Notes: generated by a model not told the origin, from the sequence alone. A DNA stretch of 64,000 bases from Paenibacillus massiliensis 2301065 = DSM 16942 (GCF_000377505.1 NZ_KB898189.1:124001-188000), one strand, 5' to 3'. Shown: positions 1 to 8,719, numbered from the stretch's first letter. Translations and numbers: made by a program.

Positions 1-623
1 TATCGGATATGGGTAGCGAAGCGCATAAAATGAATGGAGTCTTCCTGAAAGTCAATTTTGAGTGCATACTTGATCACCGATAAAATCTCACCAGTGACGG
101 TCGTAATCTTGGTCGTCTCGCTCATCTCACCGGACCCGACCTGAGCGTTCACAAAATGCAGGGCGATGAGTGTAGTCTCCGCAGACGGCAATGTAATCCC
201 AGCCTTCTCCTCAATCAGCCTGACAGCAGCCTCGCCTACCCTCGTCTCATCAGGATATAGTGTACGTACCTCCCACTCCAGCGGATTTTTAATGGTAACG
301 CCTTCACGGGCACGCACTAGCGAAAAGCTGATATGATCGGACAGTGTCAGTAACAGATTCGGATGGAACGTCTTACTCAGAATATGTGCACCTAGCTTGA
401 TGATTTCCTCGGCCAAATAAATATCCTCTATAGGAATAGAGTTCAGCAGATCGTACATTCGAATGTTCTTGGGCGCGACAAAAATCTTCTCCACCATATC
501 TGTCTCTGTCAGCTCATAAGGCGTCTTCAGGAAGCCAACTCCCTTGCCGACCACGAATACTTCTTCTTGCTTGTCATTAATGGCGATAGCTACGTTATTG
601 TTTACCTTTTTAATGACCTTCAC
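1..623 (-). CDS. BglG/LicT/GlcT-family transcriptional antiterminator (partial, C-terminus outside window)
   Basis: Translating the minus strand from a GTG at 623 gives VKVIKKVNNNVAIAI, the typical start of the RNA-binding CAT domain. A PRD1 domain follows, with the conserved segments SDHISFSL, KNP, LYPDE and IALHF; the frame is open to the window edge. I chose the GTG at 623 over the one at 632 because AGGGGGG lies about 8 nt upstream of it. The family binds an RAT hairpin in nascent mRNA and blocks a terminator when PTS phosphorylation permits. An RAT with overlapping terminator lies just upstream (699-769), so the gene probably controls itself and perhaps a PTS gene beyond the left edge. 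KNP/LYPDE resembles GlcT as well as LicT, so the sugar is undecided. Confidence 0.85.
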   Translation of the reverse strand, partial: MKVIKKVNNNVAIAINDKQEEVFVVGKGVGFLKTPYELTETDMVEKIFVAPKNIRMYDLLNSIPIEDIYLAEEIIKLGAHILSKTFHPNLLLTLSDHISFSLVRAREGVTIKNPLEWEVRTLYPDETRVGEAAVRLIEEKAGITLPSAETTLIALHFVNAQVGSGEMSETTKITTVTGEILSVIKYALKIDFQEDSIHFMRFATHIR

Positions 624-698
624 GATGCTCACCCCCCTGCTGTGAAAAACGTCTAGCCCTGTATTTACTAGGATGCCAGGCGATTGGCACGTCTAAAC

Positions 699-745
699 AA
701 AAAATGACCGAAAGCGATTACAGTTAAGCAATCGAATTCGGTCAT
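699..745 (-). terminator. Rho-independent terminator in antiterminator leader
   Basis: On the minus strand an ATGACCGAA...TTCGGTCAT stem is followed by TTTTTTG. Its upstream arm overlaps the RAT, as expected for a terminator controlled by a LicT/GlcT-type protein. Confidence 0.85.
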
Positions 746-769
746 GCCTGGTTCGCCCAGTAACAGTCC
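740..769 (-). promoter_or_regulatory. RAT (ribonucleic antiterminator) element
   Basis: Minus-strand sequence begins GGACTGTTACTGGGCG and ends CAGGCATGACC, matching the classic RAT pattern GGATTGTTACTG...AGCAGGCAAGACC of the sac/lic/glc systems. It overlaps the left arm of the downstream terminator, so the two hairpins are mutually exclusive. Confidence 0.85.
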
Positions 770-786
770 GTGTAATTTATATCTTT

Positions 787-814
787 ATTATAGTCGGATA
801 AAGTCGAATGTCAA
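787..814 (-). promoter_or_regulatory. SigA-type promoter of the antiterminator gene
   Basis: On the minus strand TTGACA (809-814) and TATAAT (787-792) are separated by 16 bp. Both hexamers are perfect consensus, and the promoter lies just upstream of the RAT, so constitutive transcription is gated by antitermination. Confidence 0.8.
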
Positions 815-823
815 TCATGATGT

Positions 824-848
824 CGAATATTGTTGAACAAAATATTCG
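824..848. repeat. AT-rich inverted repeat between the antiterminator promoter and the importer operon
   Basis: CGAATATT and AATATTCG flank a 9-nt spacer. There is no T-run, so it may be an operator or a weak bidirectional hairpin rather than a terminator. The rest of 849-988 holds imperfect direct repeats of TGTTGAT-GAC type and no gene. Confidence 0.4.
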
Positions 849-988
849 GCATAGCGTAATGACGCCTTCTAGCGTATTAGAAGCAGGATAGGCATGTTAG
901 CAGTGTTGATTGACGTGTTGATCGACCTACTAACTTCGATGATTGGTATGTTGATGGTACTAATTGACATGTTGACTACATTTTCAGT

Positions 989-1780
989 CTACTGACTGCC
1001 CCTCATTGCTGTGTGAATAGTGGGTACAGCCTCAATCAGCTTGCGTGTATAAGGATGAAGCTCGGATGGAATGAGCTGACGACTGTCGGTCACTACATCC
1101 ACGATCTGTCCTTCCTGCATAACTGCAATCCGCTCACAAACCTGCTGTACGACCGCCAGATCATGCGATATAAAAATGGCACCTACACCCGTCTCCTGAC
1201 GCAGGGTGGACAGTAGCTCCAGAATCTGTCGCTGGCTGGATACGTCCAGAGCCGAGGTAGGCTCGTCGAAGACGATCACCTGTGGCTGAATGCTAATTGC
1301 CCGGGCAATCATCACGCGCTGCAACTGGCCTCCACTCAACTCATGAGGGTACCTGCCAGCCATAGCAGGGGAAAGCCCCACACGCTCCAGTTGCCGGCCG
1401 ACCTCAGATGCCATCTGTTGTCTTGGCACTAGCTTATAGTTACGCAGCGGCTCCGACAGGAACTCGCCAATTCGCATCCGGGGATGGAACACGGAGCCTG
1501 GCTCCTGAAATACGAGCTGAATCTGTCTGTAATGCTGTCGCAGCGCCTCACCCTGTATACTTGTGACATCCTGCTGTCGATACAGAATGCGACCAGAGTT
1601 CACCGATTCCAGGTGAGTGATACAGCGTGCTAGCGTGCTCTTGCCGCTACCGCTCTCACCGACAATTCCGAGCCATTCCCCTCGCTGCAGCACCAGATTG
1701 ATTGCCTGTAAGGCAGGAACATTTTTCCCATCAGGGAGATGATAGCTCTTGGTTACCTGCTGCAATTCAAGCATGTTCAT
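989..1780 (-). CDS. Oligopeptide/nickel-type ABC transporter ATPase (NikE/DppF-like)
   Basis: A 263-residue ATPase with Walker A GESGSGKS (41-48), signature LSGGQLQR (148-155), Walker B VIVFDEP (168-174) and an H-loop His near 206. The C-terminal extension containing HPYTRKL is typical of the OppF/DppF/NikE group. It is the last gene of a five-gene operon and overlaps the preceding ATPase gene by 14 bp, so the pair is probably translationally coupled. It hydrolyses ATP at the inner face of the membrane to drive the permeases at 4352-6133. Family assignment is firm; the metal substrate is inferred only from the cobalamin riboswitch upstream. Confidence 0.9.
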   Translation of the reverse strand: MNMLELQQVTKSYHLPDGKNVPALQAINLVLQRGEWLGIVGESGSGKSTLARCITHLESVNSGRILYRQQDVTSIQGEALRQHYRQIQLVFQEPGSVFHPRMRIGEFLSEPLRNYKLVPRQQMASEVGRQLERVGLSPAMAGRYPHELSGGQLQRVMIARAISIQPQVIVFDEPTSALDVSSQRQILELLSTLRQETGVGAIFISHDLAVVQQVCERIAVMQEGQIVDVVTDSRQLIPSELHPYTRKLIEAVPTIHTAMRGSQ

Positions 1781-2708
1781 CCCCCTTTATTTCCTTGGCA
1801 TTTTCCTTGGGTTGTGTCTCTGCTGGGCGAACTTCCGAATCACGTGGGTGCGGCTCACGTAGTGTATCCCATTCCGATATCCGTAGCTCCGGTACAGCCG
1901 CCAGTAGCTCGCGAGTATATGGATTACGCGGCTCTTGAAGCACTTGTGAGGTGCTGCCCCATTCCAGGAGGGTTCCCTCCTTCATAATTCCCACTTTATC
2001 AGCAATAGAAGCTGCAATCGCCATATGATGAGTAACGAGAATCATCCCTGTCTGCTGGTGGTCACGCAGCATCCTGAGCTGCTTCAGCACCTTGGCTTGT
2101 GCCAGCACATCCAGTGCACTGGTCGGTTCATCTGCCAACAGTAGCTTCGGCTGCAGTGTCATAACCATCGCAATGGCCGCGCGCTGCTTCATACCTCCAC
2201 TTAGCTGGTTCGGATATGCCTTCATAACCCGTTCCGGATCCTTCAGTCCAATATCCTGTAAATGCTGTAGAGCTAGCTGGTAAGACTCACGTCTTGATAA
2301 TGGTAAATGGCTTCGAATCGCCTCGATATATTGACTTTCCATTCTGCGAAGAGGGTTCAAGTAAGCCCCACTATCCTGAAATACCATACCAATCTGCCGC
2401 CCACGAACACTCCCCCAATCGCGTGTACCCAGAGCGGTGAGCGAACGGCCCTCCAGCATAATGCCTCCAGCTGTAATCCGACCACCAGCTCCCAGCAGGC
2501 CAATTACGGCCCGCAGTAAGGTGGACTTGCCACTGCCACTCTCACCGACCAATGCTACAACCTCGCCGGGCTTCACCGACAGGCTCACGTCATGCAGCGC
2601 TGGCCGATTATTAGCAGTATAGCTGACGCTCAAATGCTCTACTTGCAGCAGTAAGCTATCCACTCCTTCACTCTGACTCTGTATACTGTAGGTGGGAAAT
2701 TTGATCAT
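1767..2708 (-). CDS. Oligopeptide/nickel-type ABC transporter ATPase (NikD/DppD-like)
   Basis: A 313-residue ATPase: Walker A GESGSGKS (55-62), signature LSGGMKQR (169-176), Walker B LLLADEP (189-195), then the OppD/DppD/NikD C-terminal NPYTRELL segment and an extended polar tail. Its ATG overlaps the stop of the binding-protein gene in an ATGA arrangement, and its end overlaps the second ATPase gene, so the three are tightly coupled. It forms the ATPase heterodimer with the product of 989-1780. Specificity is not readable from the ATPase itself. Confidence 0.9.
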   Translation of the reverse strand: MIKFPTYSIQSQSEGVDSLLLQVEHLSVSYTANNRPALHDVSLSVKPGEVVALVGESGSGKSTLLRAVIGLLGAGGRITAGGIMLEGRSLTALGTRDWGSVRGRQIGMVFQDSGAYLNPLRRMESQYIEAIRSHLPLSRRESYQLALQHLQDIGLKDPERVMKAYPNQLSGGMKQRAAIAMVMTLQPKLLLADEPTSALDVLAQAKVLKQLRMLRDHQQTGMILVTHHMAIAASIADKVGIMKEGTLLEWGSTSQVLQEPRNPYTRELLAAVPELRISEWDTLREPHPRDSEVRPAETQPKENAKEIKGDEHA

Positions 2709-4336
2709 TGCTGTCCCAGCCGAATATGGCGATCCAGCAGGTAAAAATCAATCGGGTACATGGTTGCTCCTGCGACAGAGCTCTTGCTCACAATGTTGAT
2801 TGGCGTGTAGGTCACGAACAGATAAGGCGCATCATTCATAATCAATTGCTGTGCCTTGGATGCAATCTCGTAGCGCTGTTCCGTCTCAAATTCCGAGGAC
2901 AGGCTGTTGATTAATGTATCCATCTCAGGATTGCTGTAACCGCCGATATTCCACTCGGCCCCTGTCTTGAAGTAGAAGTCCAGAATATACTGTGGGTCAC
3001 CAGTAATTCCCGTATTGATACTAGTCAGCGCCAGATCGAAGTTGCCGCTCTTCTGTGCATCCGTCAAATCCTCATAAGAGGTCAGCTCCAGAGCAACACC
3101 AAGCTCCTTGAGCTGGGATTGCATGGCCTCTGCCACAATGGAATCCGATTCATAGGAAGCATTCAGAATCAAGCGGAGGGCGAGCTGCTGCCCATTCTTC
3201 TCACGGATGCCGTCACCATCGCGGTCTTCATAGCCCGCTTGGCTCAGTAACTTTTTGGACTGTTCGGGGTTATAGGTATAGCCTGTTATCTTGTCGTAGC
3301 CGAACGGAAGCGCCGAAGTGAACGGTCCCTTGGCTGCCTGCCCCCCTACCAGCGTGCTGGCATACATCTCTCGGTCAATGCCGTAGGAGATCGCTTGGCG
3401 AACGGCAAGATCACTCAGTGCCGGATTATTGTAGTTGAACCAGACAAATTGAGTACGTAATCCTGGGATCTCATCAATCTTGTAACGGGAGCTATCTTGG
3501 AAGAGTGGCAGCTGGCTGCGGCCTACATTGCTCGCTACATCAATCTCTCCGGATTGCAGCGCCATCGCTCTCGTATTGTCATCAGCGATGTACTTGAACG
3601 TAATGCTCTCTACCTCGGCTGCACCGCCCCAATAGCCTTCATAGCGTTGCGTCTCGATCTTTTGCTCCGGTGTATAGGAAGTGACCATGTATGGACCCGT
3701 GGCTACAGGCTTGTTCGCAAAAGCAGCCGTGTCCGCTGTCGTGTCCACAATGACGAACAAAGGCTCAGCAATATTGCCCAGCAAAGAAGCATACGGTTCA
3801 CTGGTCTGAATCGTAAGATTCTGCCCTTCTGAGCTCATGGAAGCTATCGGGAGCGTGGCCTTGCCGCGCGGATTCAGCGAAAGAGAGCGTTCGAGCGAAT
3901 GCTGCACCGCCTTGGCCGTCACGGGATTACCGTTATGGAAGGTCACCCCTTCTCGAATATGAAACAGCCACGTCTTGTCATCCTGACGTTCCCAGCGGTC
4001 TGCCAGCTTAGGGACCATCTGCATCTTCTCATCGAATTGTACGAGTGTCTCCCCAATAGCGGCACGCGTCAGCGTCCAGCCGTTCCATTCCTCAGCCGGA
4101 TCAAGATTTGTTCCCAGCCAGAACAAGGCCACATTCAAGTGACCACCTGCAGACCCTTCATTTCCAGTAACCGCAGAGTCTGTTGTCGTTCCTGCTCCCT
4201 GTGGGCCCTCGGCCCCTCCAGAACCGGAATTCCCTGTTGCTCCCCCTCCACAGGCAGATAGAAATAGCACCATCACCAGCCACACCGTCACACTTTTATA
4301 TTGCAGTCTATTCGAAAATTCGTTCCACCTATTCAC
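2705..4336 (-). CDS. Family 5 (DppA/NikA-like) solute-binding lipoprotein
   Basis: A 543-residue lipoprotein. The N-terminal signal ends in the lipobox LSAC with the lipidated Cys at 29, then a Gly/Ser-rich linker. The mature part shows SBP_bac_5 features: DRWERQDDKTWLFHIREGVTFHNG, TGPYMVTSY and AIDREM-like segments. The GTG at 4336 has GGAGGAG 5 nt upstream. It would capture the ligand outside the membrane and deliver it to the two permeases encoded upstream. NikA/CntA-type relatives bind Ni or Co chelates and DppA/OppA types bind peptides. The riboswitch points to cobalt or a cobalt complex, which is inference. Confidence 0.85.
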   Translation of the reverse strand: MNRWNEFSNRLQYKSVTVWLVMVLFLSACGGGATGNSGSGGAEGPQGAGTTTDSAVTGNEGSAGGHLNVALFWLGTNLDPAEEWNGWTLTRAAIGETLVQFDEKMQMVPKLADRWERQDDKTWLFHIREGVTFHNGNPVTAKAVQHSLERSLSLNPRGKATLPIASMSSEGQNLTIQTSEPYASLLGNIAEPLFVIVDTTADTAAFANKPVATGPYMVTSYTPEQKIETQRYEGYWGGAAEVESITFKYIADDNTRAMALQSGEIDVASNVGRSQLPLFQDSSRYKIDEIPGLRTQFVWFNYNNPALSDLAVRQAISYGIDREMYASTLVGGQAAKGPFTSALPFGYDKITGYTYNPEQSKKLLSQAGYEDRDGDGIREKNGQQLALRLILNASYESDSIVAEAMQSQLKELGVALELTSYEDLTDAQKSGNFDLALTSINTGITGDPQYILDFYFKTGAEWNIGGYSNPEMDTLINSLSSEFETEQRYEIASKAQQLIMNDAPYLFVTYTPINIVSKSSVAGATMYPIDFYLLDRHIRLGQQ

Positions 4337-4351
4337 GATATCTCCTCCTTG

Positions 4352-5194
4352 TTAGCGTCTATGTCTAGGATCGAGCACATCACGCAAGCTATCTCCCAGC
4401 AGATTAAAGATCATCACCGTGCAAAAAATGGCAAGCCCCGGATACATCAGCAGCCAAGGAGCTGTCTGCATATATCTCCGCCCTTCGCTCAAGAGCGCCC
4501 CCCATTCTGGCTCCGGCGGCTGTGCACCGAGACCCAGGAAGGACAAGCCCGCGATGGACAGCAGCATGCCACCGATATCCATCATCGCCATGACGACTAA
4601 AGGCGGCAGCACGTTGGGCAGAATATATCTCACCAGAATTCGGGCCGGGCGCGCTCCGCCGAGTGCAGCCGCCGTAACGTACTCCTTTTGCTTGTGCTGA
4701 AGCACCATACTTCGCACCATACGTGCATATTTGGCCCACCACACGACAGACAGTGCCACTACGGTATGAAGCAGACCTGGACCAAGCATTCCCGCAACAG
4801 CAATGGCGAAGATAATGCCTGGAAAGGCCATGAGCGTGTCGGCAAGCCGCATAAGCACCGTATCCAGCCATTTGCCTGCATATCCTGCCAGAATACCGAC
4901 CGTTATCCCGATCGCAGCCACCACCGTAACTAGCATAAAGGTCATAAGTAGTGAGGTCCTTGCCCCATACAGCACCCGAGACAGCACACAGCGTCCCAGT
5001 TGATCCGTTCCAAAGGGGTATTGCTTGTCTGGCGGCTGCAGCACCCTCATGAAATCCGTGGCATAGGGATCATGTGGTGCCAGTAAAGGCGCGAGGATGG
5101 CGAGTAGCAGCCATAGACCAGCCACGCCTAACCAGACAGAGAATAGTCGATGCTGCATCCATAGCCGTATTAGCAGTTGTGTCAACATGCTCAT
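4352..5194 (-). CDS. ABC transporter permease (NikC/DppC-like)
   Basis: A 280-residue membrane protein with an OppC-type N-terminal helix, the segment HPFGTDQLGR-like (here YPFGTDQLGRCVLSR), about six membrane segments and the EAA-type loop AAALGGARPARILVRYILPN. Its ATG begins directly after the stop of the NikB-like gene, so the two permeases are co-translated. It forms half of the membrane channel of the importer. Confidence 0.9.
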   Translation of the reverse strand: MSMLTQLLIRLWMQHRLFSVWLGVAGLWLLLAILAPLLAPHDPYATDFMRVLQPPDKQYPFGTDQLGRCVLSRVLYGARTSLLMTFMLVTVVAAIGITVGILAGYAGKWLDTVLMRLADTLMAFPGIIFAIAVAGMLGPGLLHTVVALSVVWWAKYARMVRSMVLQHKQKEYVTAAALGGARPARILVRYILPNVLPPLVVMAMMDIGGMLLSIAGLSFLGLGAQPPEPEWGALLSEGRRYMQTAPWLLMYPGLAIFCTVMIFNLLGDSLRDVLDPRHRR

Positions 5195-6133
5195 CTAGAC
5201 ATCCTCCCCAAGTCTGAGGCGCGGATCTCTAACATGTGCCCAGATATCTACGAACAGATTAATCGCCACGTACATGACAGCCATCCAGACCACATAGCCT
5301 TGAATCAAGGGGTAATCGCGTGCAATAATCGCTTCCAGTGCCAATTGCCCCACACCCGGCCATACAAATACACTCTCAATAATCGCAGCGCCGCCCAGTA
5401 AAGCGCCCGTGGACATCCCAAGCAGCGTCATGATCGGAAGCAACGCATTCGGCAGAACATACCGCAGCATGACGGTCCTCTCCTGTATCCCACGGGCTCT
5501 GGCCCCAGTTACATAATCCTGAGACATCTCCTCCAGCAGTACTGTACGTATCTGTCTGCTATATTGCGCTATCAATGGTACGGCCAGCGTACAGGCCGGG
5601 AGGATCAGACTGCGGACTCCTGTCCTGCCCACGACCGGGAGAATCTGCAGCTTGACTGCAAAGAGCAGCATGAGAAGTAATCCCAGCCAGAAGCTAGGCA
5701 TCGACAGCCCTGCAAAAGAAAAGACCCGAATGAGATAGTCCTTCGCACGGTTAGGCTGCATCGCGGCTGCCATCCCAAGCGGAAATGAAATCAGCACCAC
5801 CAGTAGTAGAGCAGCACCAGCCAGCTCTAACGTAGCAGGCATTCTGGACAGCAGAACGTCCGTCACTGGACGTCCATATGTATAGGACATGCCAAAATCA
5901 CCAGTCAGCGCCCGCAGGACCCAGTAGCCATAGCGGGCAAGAAAAGGCTGATCCAGCCCCAGCTCTGTCCGCACCTGTGCGACTAGTTCCTCCGAAGGGG
6001 TGACTCCCGTAGACATCAGCATCAGCCTTGCAGGATCGCCCGGCGACAGATAAGTAAGCAGGAAGGTCAGGAAGGAAATCCCCAGCAGCACGCCGACCAG
6101 TTGGAGCAATCTTTGTACAATATATCGGCCCAC
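5195..6133 (-). CDS. ABC transporter permease (NikB/DppB-like), first gene of the operon
   Basis: A 312-residue permease starting MGRYIVQRLLQLVGVLLGISFLTF, the usual DppB/NikB N-terminus, followed by SPGDPAR, six membrane segments and the loop DYVTGARARGIQERTVMLRYVLPNALLP. The start is a GTG at 6133 with purine-rich AGGAGAGG and GAAAGG upstream. It is the promoter-proximal gene after the riboswitch and terminator. The order permease-permease-binding protein-ATPase-ATPase differs from nikABCDE, where the binding protein comes first. Confidence 0.9.
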   Translation of the reverse strand: MGRYIVQRLLQLVGVLLGISFLTFLLTYLSPGDPARLMLMSTGVTPSEELVAQVRTELGLDQPFLARYGYWVLRALTGDFGMSYTYGRPVTDVLLSRMPATLELAGAALLLVVLISFPLGMAAAMQPNRAKDYLIRVFSFAGLSMPSFWLGLLLMLLFAVKLQILPVVGRTGVRSLILPACTLAVPLIAQYSRQIRTVLLEEMSQDYVTGARARGIQERTVMLRYVLPNALLPIMTLLGMSTGALLGGAAIIESVFVWPGVGQLALEAIIARDYPLIQGYVVWMAVMYVAINLFVDIWAHVRDPRLRLGEDV

Positions 6134-6180
6134 GCCTTTCGCCGTCCTCTCCTGATATGAATAAGCAGCTAAAATAAGCA

Positions 6181-6236
6181 GTTCTGCAGTTCTGCAGTTC
6201 TGCAGTTCTGCAGTTCTGCAGTTCTGCAGTTCTGTT
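6181..6236. repeat. 8-bp tandem repeat in operon leader
   Basis: Six exact head-to-tail copies of GTTCTGCA plus a seventh differing at its last two bases. It lies between the riboswitch terminator and the GTG of the first permease gene, about 45 bp before the start. The unit is not a multiple of three and the tract is untranslated, so copy-number change would alter leader length or structure rather than a protein. Confidence 0.9.
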
Positions 6237-6305
6237 GGTCTGAAATACTGTATTACGAAGTAGGATGCATACTTTCATCCTCATGGAGCAGGCTACGCAC
6301 ATAGC

Positions 6306-6350
6306 AAAAAGAGCGACCTCTCCCGTGTAAAAAACGGAAAAAAGTCGCTC
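6306..6350 (-). terminator. Terminator of the cobalamin riboswitch expression platform
   Basis: On the minus strand GGAGCGAC...GTCGCTC is followed by TTTTTG, with an inner CCGT/ACGG pair. It lies about 80 nt after the riboswitch and before the first permease gene, as in transcription-terminating B12 riboswitches. Confidence 0.85.
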
Positions 6351-6427
6351 CAAATAGACAGATTTTCGGTGAAAATCGGACTCCTGTAACACCTTCCTAT
6401 CTTCCGTAGGCATTGCTGTGTTGTTGA

Positions 6428-6625
6428 ACGGGCAGGTCTCCTGGCTCCAGAATCATCATCCTTGCAGCGGCCTTCCCGGGTTGTGACCCAGTGGCACTTG
6501 CTGCGACTCCTCTGTTACAGTGGCGGGACCGCGCCGGTATTGCACCGGACTTCCCTTTTAAGCAGCCATCCTTATGGATGGAGCACCCGTTCCATGTATG
6601 CAGTTGGTATACCAATCCACCACTA
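6428..6625 (-). promoter_or_regulatory. Cobalamin (adenosylcobalamin) riboswitch
   Basis: The minus strand shows the conserved core in order: GGGAAGTCCGGTGCAAT, then CGCGGTCCCGCCACTGTAA, then GTCACAACCCGGGAAGG, ending with the B12 box GAGCCAGGAGACCTGCC at 6430-6446. The aptamer is complete. It precedes a terminator and the NikBCADE-like operon, so cobalamin should shut the importer off. This is the strongest evidence that the importer carries cobalt. Confidence 0.97.
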
Positions 6626-6680
6626 TATCGTAATAGCATTATCGTAGCACAGCGTCGTAGAACCCAATCTATCTTTTCCT

Positions 6681-6709
6681 AGTATAAAGCGCATGGGCGG
6701 AATGAGCAA
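6681..6709 (-). promoter_or_regulatory. Predicted promoter of the riboswitch-controlled operon
   Basis: On the minus strand TTGCTC (6704-6709) and TATACT (6681-6686) are 17 bp apart, about 55 bp upstream of the aptamer. Confidence 0.55.
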
Positions 6710-6811
6710 AGTTTTTCTGTTTTCTTCCACTTTCTCAGCATCTCGTTCAACTCAAAATGAAGCGCTCCCACATCCACTTGATGCTCCTGGTAAAAAATGT
6801 GGTCGGAAGGG

Positions 6812-6840
6812 TTCACATTTCACCTGTTCAACTGTATAAT
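6812..6840 (+). promoter_or_regulatory. Predicted promoter of the cyclomaltodextrinase gene
   Basis: TTCACA (6812-6817) and a perfect TATAAT (6835-6840) are separated by 17 bp. Transcription would start near 6847, upstream of the leader terminator. Confidence 0.6.
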
Positions 6841-6871
6841 AATGACATAATTTAAAGGCTATGCTGCCGAA

Positions 6872-6910
6872 AGGTACAACCTCGTCAACATTGGAGGTTG
6901 TACCTTTTTT
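6872..6910 (+). terminator. Leader terminator/attenuator before cyclomaltodextrinase
   Basis: GGTACAACCTC...GAGGTTGTACC is a near-perfect 11-bp stem followed by six T residues. With no gene upstream on this strand and a promoter at 6812-6840, it would stop a transcript of about 65 nt, so it looks like an attenuator for the downstream gene. Confidence 0.75.
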
Positions 6911-6961
6911 GCGTTCATGGCCGAAATACCACCATTATCCCATCCAAGGAGTGAATGTCCA

Positions 6962-8719
6962 ATGCTACTTGAAGCCATCTATCACCGTGCACGTTTGAAC
7001 TGGTCGTATGCCTATGACCGCAACACCCTCCATATCCGTCTGCGAACAGGTCACAACGACATGGAGCAAGTATCCGCCATCATCGGGGATAAATACGCCT
7101 GGGAGCACACAGCTCGCACTCTTCCGATGCGCAGGTTCGCCAGCGATGCTCTGTTCGATTATTGGCAGGTGGAGGTGCAGCCTCCATACCGCAGATTACG
7201 ATACGGCTTCGAGTTGGAGAAAGACGGCGAACGTCTCTGGATGACCGAGCGGGGATTCGAGACGAACTTGCCGGAGCATCCACTTGAATTTTTCGATTTC
7301 CCCTTCCTGCATTCGGCGGATATGTTCGAAGCGCCAGCCTGGGTGAAGGATGCAGTCTTCTATCAGATCTTCCCGGAGCGTTTCGCTAATGGCGATCCCA
7401 CAATCAGCCCCAAAAACGTAGAGCCATGGGGAGGCGAGCCTACACCAGTCAATTTTTTTGGCGGGGATCTGCAGGGGGTACTGGATCACCTGGACCATCT
7501 GAATCGACTAGGCGTAAATGCCATTTATTTCACCCCGCTGTTCGAAGCCAGCACCAACCATAAATACAACACCGCCGACTACCTGGCGATAGATCCCCAT
7601 TTCGGCACGAACGAGAAGCTGAAGGAGTTGGTAGACGCCTGCCACGCGCGGGGTATCCGGGTTATTCTTGATGCCGTCTTCAATCATTCCGGTCTCGATT
7701 TTCCTTTCTTCAAGGACGTGATGAAGCACGGGGAGGCTTCGCGGTATGCGGACTGGTTCCACGTTCGGGAATGGCCACTACGAATCGAGGATGGCATTCC
7801 TACCTACGAGACTTTCGCCTTCGAGCCCATCATGCCCAAGCTGAACACCGAACATCCTGAGGTCAAAGCGTATCTCCTTGAGGTGGCACGTTACTGGGTG
7901 CAGGAGATCGGTATCGACGGCTGGAGATTGGATGTCGCCAATGAAGTCGATCACCGGTTCTGGCGCGAATTCCGCGAGACGGTTAAAGCGATTAAGCCCG
8001 ATGCCTATATTCTTGGGGAAGTCTGGCATGACTCCATCATGTGGCTACAGGGGGATCAGTTCGATGCAGTCATGAACTATCCGTTCACGAATTCAGTACT
8101 GGATTTTGCCGTCCACGGCAAGCTGGACAGCCTCGGCTTCGCAGGAGAGATCGGGCGCCTGTTCATGGCCTATTCGCAGTCTGTAACGGAAGCGGCCTTC
8201 AATCTGCTGGGCAGCCATGATACCCCCAGACTGTTGTCTGTCTGTCATGGTGATGTGCGCCGGATGAAACTCGCTGTTCTGCTACTGCTGACCTATCCGG
8301 GAGTCCCCTGCATCTATTATGGCGACGAGATCGGCCTGGAGGGTGGCTACGATCCTGGGTGCAGGAAGTGCATGGAATGGGATGAGGAGCGGCAGAACCG
8401 CGATCTGCTGGACTTCTATACCCGAATCATCACCCTACGTAAGACTCATCCCGCCCTTCGAAGCATTCATTGGCGGGTCGTGCATGCCGCTGAAGAAGAT
8501 GCGTCCCTGGTGATTGAGCGCTCAGATGATAGCGGTCATGAACGATTCCGGTTGCTGATAAATGCAGGGGAAACCTCGCAGCTTCTGCAACTTCCGGTAC
8601 CTGAGGGAGCATTCTGGCGTGATGCCTATAGCGGAGAAGCACTGGTTTCTGGCGACCTTAAGCTAGACGTAGCGGTTGAGGGACTGGGATACCGCCTGCT
8701 AAAACTCGAAGTACGATAA
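6962..8719 (+). CDS. Cyclomaltodextrinase / neopullulanase / maltogenic amylase (GH13_20)
   Basis: Hydrolyses cyclodextrins and linear maltodextrins to maltose and glucose in the cytoplasm. The 585-residue length fits the family. An N-terminal CBM34-like segment (MLLEAIYHRARLNWSYAY onward) is followed by the GH13 barrel from AVFYQIFPERFANGD. Catalytic triad: Asp324 (DGWRLDVANE), Glu353 (LGEVWH), Asp420 (GSHDTPR). There is no signal peptide. I placed the start at 6962 because AAGGAG lies 9-10 nt upstream; an in-frame ATG at 6917 has no ribosome site and falls too close to the leader terminator. It pairs with the secreted CGTase next door: cyclodextrins made outside can be imported and opened here. 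Confidence 0.93.
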   Translation: MLLEAIYHRARLNWSYAYDRNTLHIRLRTGHNDMEQVSAIIGDKYAWEHTARTLPMRRFASDALFDYWQVEVQPPYRRLRYGFELEKDGERLWMTERGFETNLPEHPLEFFDFPFLHSADMFEAPAWVKDAVFYQIFPERFANGDPTISPKNVEPWGGEPTPVNFFGGDLQGVLDHLDHLNRLGVNAIYFTPLFEASTNHKYNTADYLAIDPHFGTNEKLKELVDACHARGIRVILDAVFNHSGLDFPFFKDVMKHGEASRYADWFHVREWPLRIEDGIPTYETFAFEPIMPKLNTEHPEVKAYLLEVARYWVQEIGIDGWRLDVANEVDHRFWREFRETVKAIKPDAYILGEVWHDSIMWLQGDQFDAVMNYPFTNSVLDFAVHGKLDSLGFAGEIGRLFMAYSQSVTEAAFNLLGSHDTPRLLSVCHGDVRRMKLAVLLLLTYPGVPCIYYGDEIGLEGGYDPGCRKCMEWDEERQNRDLLDFYTRIITLRKTHPALRSIHWRVVHAAEEDASLVIERSDDSGHERFRLLINAGETSQLLQLPVPEGAFWRDAYSGEALVSGDLKLDVAVEGLGYRLLKLEVR

